Part shown: positions 7,169 through 9,812 of the stretch, piece after piece | How the letters are laid out: the number at the start of each line of letters is the position of its first letter | Numbering within the stretch: position 1 is the first letter of the stretch | Source: Pseudomonadota bacterium | GTDB lineage: Bacteria; Pseudomonadota; Gammaproteobacteria; Burkholderiales; Nitrosomonadaceae | Direction: 5' to 3' | Assembly (NCBI GenBank): GCA_018240935.1 | Contig: JAFEEV010000121.1 | Coordinates: 1 to 9,812, forward strand | DNA length: 9,812 nucleotides | The notes under the pieces: model-generated | Seen by the model: only the letters and a program-made list of their open reading frames with translations | What the model was told of the DNA's origin: nothing | Database searches by the model: none | Program-made: the position numbers and the translations under genes

Positions 7169-7270
7169 GCGATCAGGCTGCGTTCCGTAAAGCGCTTGCG
7201 GATTAATACGCGAGTTTCGCCGGCGCAATCCCATCCCTCATTTCTCTAATTAATAAGCGATCAATGCGTT
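7169..7270 (+). repeat. Imperfect direct repeat pair in the def-fmt gap
   Basis: GCGATCA followed closely by TGCGTT occurs twice in the 119-base gap: at 7169-7184 with a three-base insert, and at 7257-7270 with a one-base insert, the second copy ending three bases before the fmt start. The gap also contains the palindrome AAGCGCTT (7190-7197). No terminator or clear promoter is visible. The matches are short and could be chance. Confidence 0.25.
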
Positions 7271-7273
7271 AGC

Positions 7274-8230
7274 ATGAAAATCATATTTGCTGGAACTCCG
7301 GTGTTTGCCGCCGCGGCGCTGGATGAACTGATTCGGGCCGGTCATGAGATCGTCATGGTGCTGACCCAGCCGGACCGGCCTGCGGGCAGAGGTATGAAGG
7401 CTGCCGCCAGCGCCGTTAAGTTGCTGGCCGAACAACATCATCTGGCATTATTGCAGCCGTTGACTCTGAAAGCTGCCGGAATACAGCAGCAATTGCAAGC
7501 ATTGCATGCGGATGTGATGGTTGTGGCGGCGTACGGATTGATTTTGCCGCAGGCGGTGCTCGATATTCCGCGCCTGGGTTGTTTGAATATCCACGCGTCG
7601 TTATTGCCGCGCTGGCGTGGCGCCGCGCCGATTCAACGCGCGATTCTGGCGGGCGATCGCGAGACCGGCATCACCATCATGCAGATGGATGCCGGACTGG
7701 ATACCGGCGGCATTTTACTCATGCACAGCATCGAAATCACACCGGAAGATACCACGCAATCGCTGCACGACCGGCTGAGTTTGCTGGGCGCGCAAAGTAT
7801 CGCGGAAGCATTGGCATTATTGCAGCAGGAAAAATTGTTTGCCGCGGCGCAAGACGGCACACAAGCCTGTTATGCGGCCAAAATCACCAAGGCCGAAGCG
7901 GAAATCGATTGGCGCCAAAGCGCGCAACAGATAGACCGGCTGGTGCGGGCGTTCAATCCGAATCCGGGCGCGTATACGCATTTTCGCGATGCCGGGTTGA
8001 AGATCTGGCAAACCAAAGCAATTGACGGCAGAGCAGGAAAGCCGGGAGAAGTGGTTGCGGTTGACCAGGCAGGTATTACGGTAGCCTGCGGCGCCGGTTT
8101 GTTACTGCTGGAAATGGTGCAAAAACCCGGCGGCAAGAAAATGAGCGCGGCGGATTTTCTAGCCGGTAATCGGGTACAGCCGGGTGAATGCTTCATGACA
8201 GCGCTTCATCCCGCTGCGCCGCATGATTAA
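7274..8230 (+). CDS. fmt: Methionyl-tRNA formyltransferase
   Basis: Transfers a formyl group from 10-formyltetrahydrofolate to methionyl-initiator tRNA, allowing bacterial translation initiation. The 318 residues (E. coli about 315) show the N-terminal Rossmann domain with FAGTPVFAAAAL (5-16), the TQPDRPAGRGMK loop (31-42) that reads the tRNA acceptor end, and the catalytic set N105 and H107 in NIHASLLPRWRGAAPI plus D143 in MDAGLDTGG. The C-terminal domain (about 205-312) starts near AKITKAEAEIDW and contains RAFNPNPGAYT (225-234). No alternative start exists before an upstream in-frame stop at 7247, so the ATG at 7274 is well supported despite a weak ribosome binding site. It overlaps the rsmB start by eight bases (ATGATTAA), which suggests coupled translation. 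Confidence 0.97.
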   Translation: MKIIFAGTPVFAAAALDELIRAGHEIVMVLTQPDRPAGRGMKAAASAVKLLAEQHHLALLQPLTLKAAGIQQQLQALHADVMVVAAYGLILPQAVLDIPRLGCLNIHASLLPRWRGAAPIQRAILAGDRETGITIMQMDAGLDTGGILLMHSIEITPEDTTQSLHDRLSLLGAQSIAEALALLQQEKLFAAAQDGTQACYAAKITKAEAEIDWRQSAQQIDRLVRAFNPNPGAYTHFRDAGLKIWQTKAIDGRAGKPGEVVAVDQAGITVACGAGLLLLEMVQKPGGKKMSAADFLAGNRVQPGECFMTALHPAAPHD

Positions 8231-9506
8231 AACGCAACTGGCGGCGGCTTCTGCGATCGGTAAGGTATTGGCCGGATCGAGTCTGACCGAGGTGTTGCAA
8301 GAGACCTGGCGTGCCGATGCGGCATTGTCGAAGCAGCAAAAGGGCGCGATTCAGGATTTAAGCTACGGTGTGTTGCGTTTTTACGGTCAATTGCAAGCGA
8401 TTCTTGGACTGTTGCTAAAGAAAGCGTTACGCGATAAAGACTTGTACCATCTGTTGCTCGTCAGTATGTATCAATTGCAGTACAGTAAGGCATCGCCGCA
8501 TACGGTGGTGGATCAGGCCGTTTCCGCTTCCCGTTCCTTGGCGCAGGGTAAGGGCATGCAAGGATTGGTGAATGCCGTGTTGCGCAATTTTATCCGGCAG
8601 CGTGAAAGTTTGTTGCAGCAGGCGCTGGAGAAGGAGGAAGGGCGCTATTCATATCCGCAATGGTGGATCGATAAATTGCGTCAACACTATCCGGAGAGAT
8701 TGCGCGCAATACTGGAGGCTGGCAACAAACGTCCGCCGATGACATTGCGGGTGAACCGGCGCAAGATGAACGTGGAAGTCTACCGCGGCTTATTGGCGGA
8801 GAATGGGATGGCGGCGGAATTGTTGCAACCCGGTGCGCTGCAATTGAGCCAGCCGGTTGCGGTGGAGAATTTACCCGGCTTTGCCGAAGGCTGGGTGACG
8901 GTACAAGATGCCGGTGCGCAGCTGGCCGCGCCATTGCTCGATGTGCAGGACGGCATGCGGGTGTTGGACGCCTGTGCGGCGCCGGGAGGGAAAAGCACGC
9001 ATGTGCTGGAATTGGCCGATGTGGCATTGACGATACTGGAGAATGACGCGGCGAGGCTGGTGCGGGTGCAGCAGAATCTGCAGCGCTTGCACATGACGGC
9101 GGAACGGATGATATGCGGCGATGCGGCGAACCCTGATGCCTGGTGGGATGGCCGTCCTTATGACCGTATTCTGGCGGATGTGCCGTGCTCGGCATCCGGT
9201 GTGGTTCGCCGCCATCCGGATATCAAATGGTTGCGGCGTGAAAGCGATTTGGTTAAATTTGCGCAAAATCAACAGGCGATTTTGCAGGCGCTGTGGAAAA
9301 TTTTGGGCAAGGGTGGTAAGTTGCTGTACGTGACTTGCTCAGTTTTTGCTGAAGAAAATACCATGCAGATAGAGAAATTTCTTAAACACCATCCGGAAGC
9401 GCAATTACTGCCGCTTCCGGCTACGGCAATGTCAATGTATGAGGGACAACTGTTACCCGCTATTCAACACGATGGCTTCTTCTATGCTTTATTGCAAAAA
9501 GCCTGA
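8223..9506 (+). CDS. rsmB: 16S rRNA (cytosine(967)-C(5))-methyltransferase
   Basis: S-adenosylmethionine-dependent RNA methyltransferase of the NOL1/NOP2/Sun family, modifying C967 of 16S rRNA. The 427 residues (E. coli RsmB 429) include an N-terminal NusB-like helical RNA-binding domain (about 1-140, with VDQAV and GLVNAVLRNF) and the catalytic Rossmann domain (about 235-427): the SAM motif VLDACAAPGGKS (247-258), the acidic ILEND (271-275), DVPCSASGVVRRHPDI (319-334) and YVTCSVF (369-375). C372 is the expected nucleophile and C322 the release cysteine, as in the family. The start overlaps the fmt stop by eight bases and there is no separate ribosome binding site. Its 3' end overlaps the next gene by 23 bases. 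The gene is complete. Confidence 0.96.
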   Translation: MIKTQLAAASAIGKVLAGSSLTEVLQETWRADAALSKQQKGAIQDLSYGVLRFYGQLQAILGLLLKKALRDKDLYHLLLVSMYQLQYSKASPHTVVDQAVSASRSLAQGKGMQGLVNAVLRNFIRQRESLLQQALEKEEGRYSYPQWWIDKLRQHYPERLRAILEAGNKRPPMTLRVNRRKMNVEVYRGLLAENGMAAELLQPGALQLSQPVAVENLPGFAEGWVTVQDAGAQLAAPLLDVQDGMRVLDACAAPGGKSTHVLELADVALTILENDAARLVRVQQNLQRLHMTAERMICGDAANPDAWWDGRPYDRILADVPCSASGVVRRHPDIKWLRRESDLVKFAQNQQAILQALWKILGKGGKLLYVTCSVFAEENTMQIEKFLKHHPEAQLLPLPATAMSMYEGQLLPAIQHDGFFYALLQKA

Positions 9507-9812
9507 TTCGCAAATCCGCCGAATAAAGCCGCAATTCGTCACTCTGATCGTTTTGTTATCGATTTTGCTATTGCCGGTGACGGCTATTCAAGCAGCAGGC
9601 ATTCAGATTAAGTCCGTTAATCTGACGGCAGTCGAAAAAGGTTATGAAATCAGCATGGATTCGGAGATTACGCTCAACGACACGCTGGAGCAGGCGCTCG
9701 AAAAAGGCATCGTACTGCATTTTGTCACCAAATTTAGTTTGTTTGATGCACGCTGGTATAAGCTGAATGACGAGGTGGCGCGCAGCAAGTTTGTGGTCGG
9801 TTTGCGCTATTA
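9484..9812 (+). CDS. DUF4390 family exported protein, N-terminal part
   Basis: The open frame runs from the ATG at 9484 to the right edge, giving 109 codons. The protein has a basic N-terminus, a hydrophobic segment at about residues 18-38 (VTLIVLLSILLLPVTAIQAA) that fits a signal peptide or anchor, then a beta-rich part with LEQALEKGIVLHF and FDARWYKLNDEVARSKF, which resembles DUF4390. The function of this family is unknown. In betaproteobacteria it commonly sits between rsmB and an NtrY/NtrX-type two-component pair; that pair, if present, would lie outside this window. The gene begins inside the last 23 bases of rsmB in another frame and has no strong ribosome binding site, so coupled translation is likely. 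The family call rests on context and sequence style, not on a search. Confidence 0.82.
   Translation, partial: MLYCKKPDSQIRRIKPQFVTLIVLLSILLLPVTAIQAAGIQIKSVNLTAVEKGYEISMDSEITLNDTLEQALEKGIVLHFVTKFSLFDARWYKLNDEVARSKFVVGLRY

Noticed and set aside
8590..9195. A 201-codon minus-strand open frame
   Set aside because: Antisense to rsmB, with a low-complexity Pro/Ser/Ala/Arg-rich product typical of a shadow frame.
1..9812. tRNA genes, CRISPR arrays, IS elements, phage or toxin-antitoxin genes
   Set aside because: Nothing matching these was seen on either strand; almost all of the window is taken up by conserved housekeeping genes.

Overview
The window is a stretch of chromosomal housekeeping genes from a Gram-negative proteobacterium. 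Gene order and protein style suggest a betaproteobacterium, possibly of the Nitrosomonadales (Nitrosomonas-like). The reasons are a LysM protein-dprA-smg-topoisomerase cluster divergent from def-fmt-rsmB-DUF4390, and a DUF4390 gene directly after rsmB. The genus is an inference and cannot be proved from this sequence alone. Base composition is fairly even across the window, and nothing points to recent transfer, phage, IS elements, CRISPR or tRNA genes.

Left part (1-1196): the first 201 codons of aroA (minus strand, cut by the left edge), a 209-base divergent spacer with a perfect 8-bp inverted repeat, an unrecognised 82-residue two-helix membrane protein (plus strand), and a good intrinsic terminator.

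Middle (1197-6554, all minus strand): transcription would run LysM-domain exported protein -> dprA -> smg -> topB. The products are an envelope protein, the RecA loader for incoming single-stranded DNA, a small conserved protein (Smg/DUF494), and a long-form DNA topoisomerase III with two zinc-ribbon/Toprim_Crpt units at its C-terminus. The 164-base gap before topB contains three copies of CGTTAC/GTAACG within 40 bases, so topB may also be controlled separately.

Right part (6651-9812, all plus strand): def (peptide deformylase), fmt (Met-tRNA formyltransferase), rsmB (16S rRNA m5C967 methyltransferase) and the start of a DUF4390 gene, cut by the right edge. Fmt puts the formyl group on the initiator tRNA, Def removes it from the finished chain, and RsmB modifies the ribosome, so this is a translation-initiation and ribosome-maturation cluster. 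The last three genes overlap end to start.

I found no undescribed multi-gene system. The points most worth a second look are the orphan membrane protein, the repeated hexamers before topB, the inverted repeats in the two divergent spacers, and the tandem C-terminal repeat of topoisomerase III.
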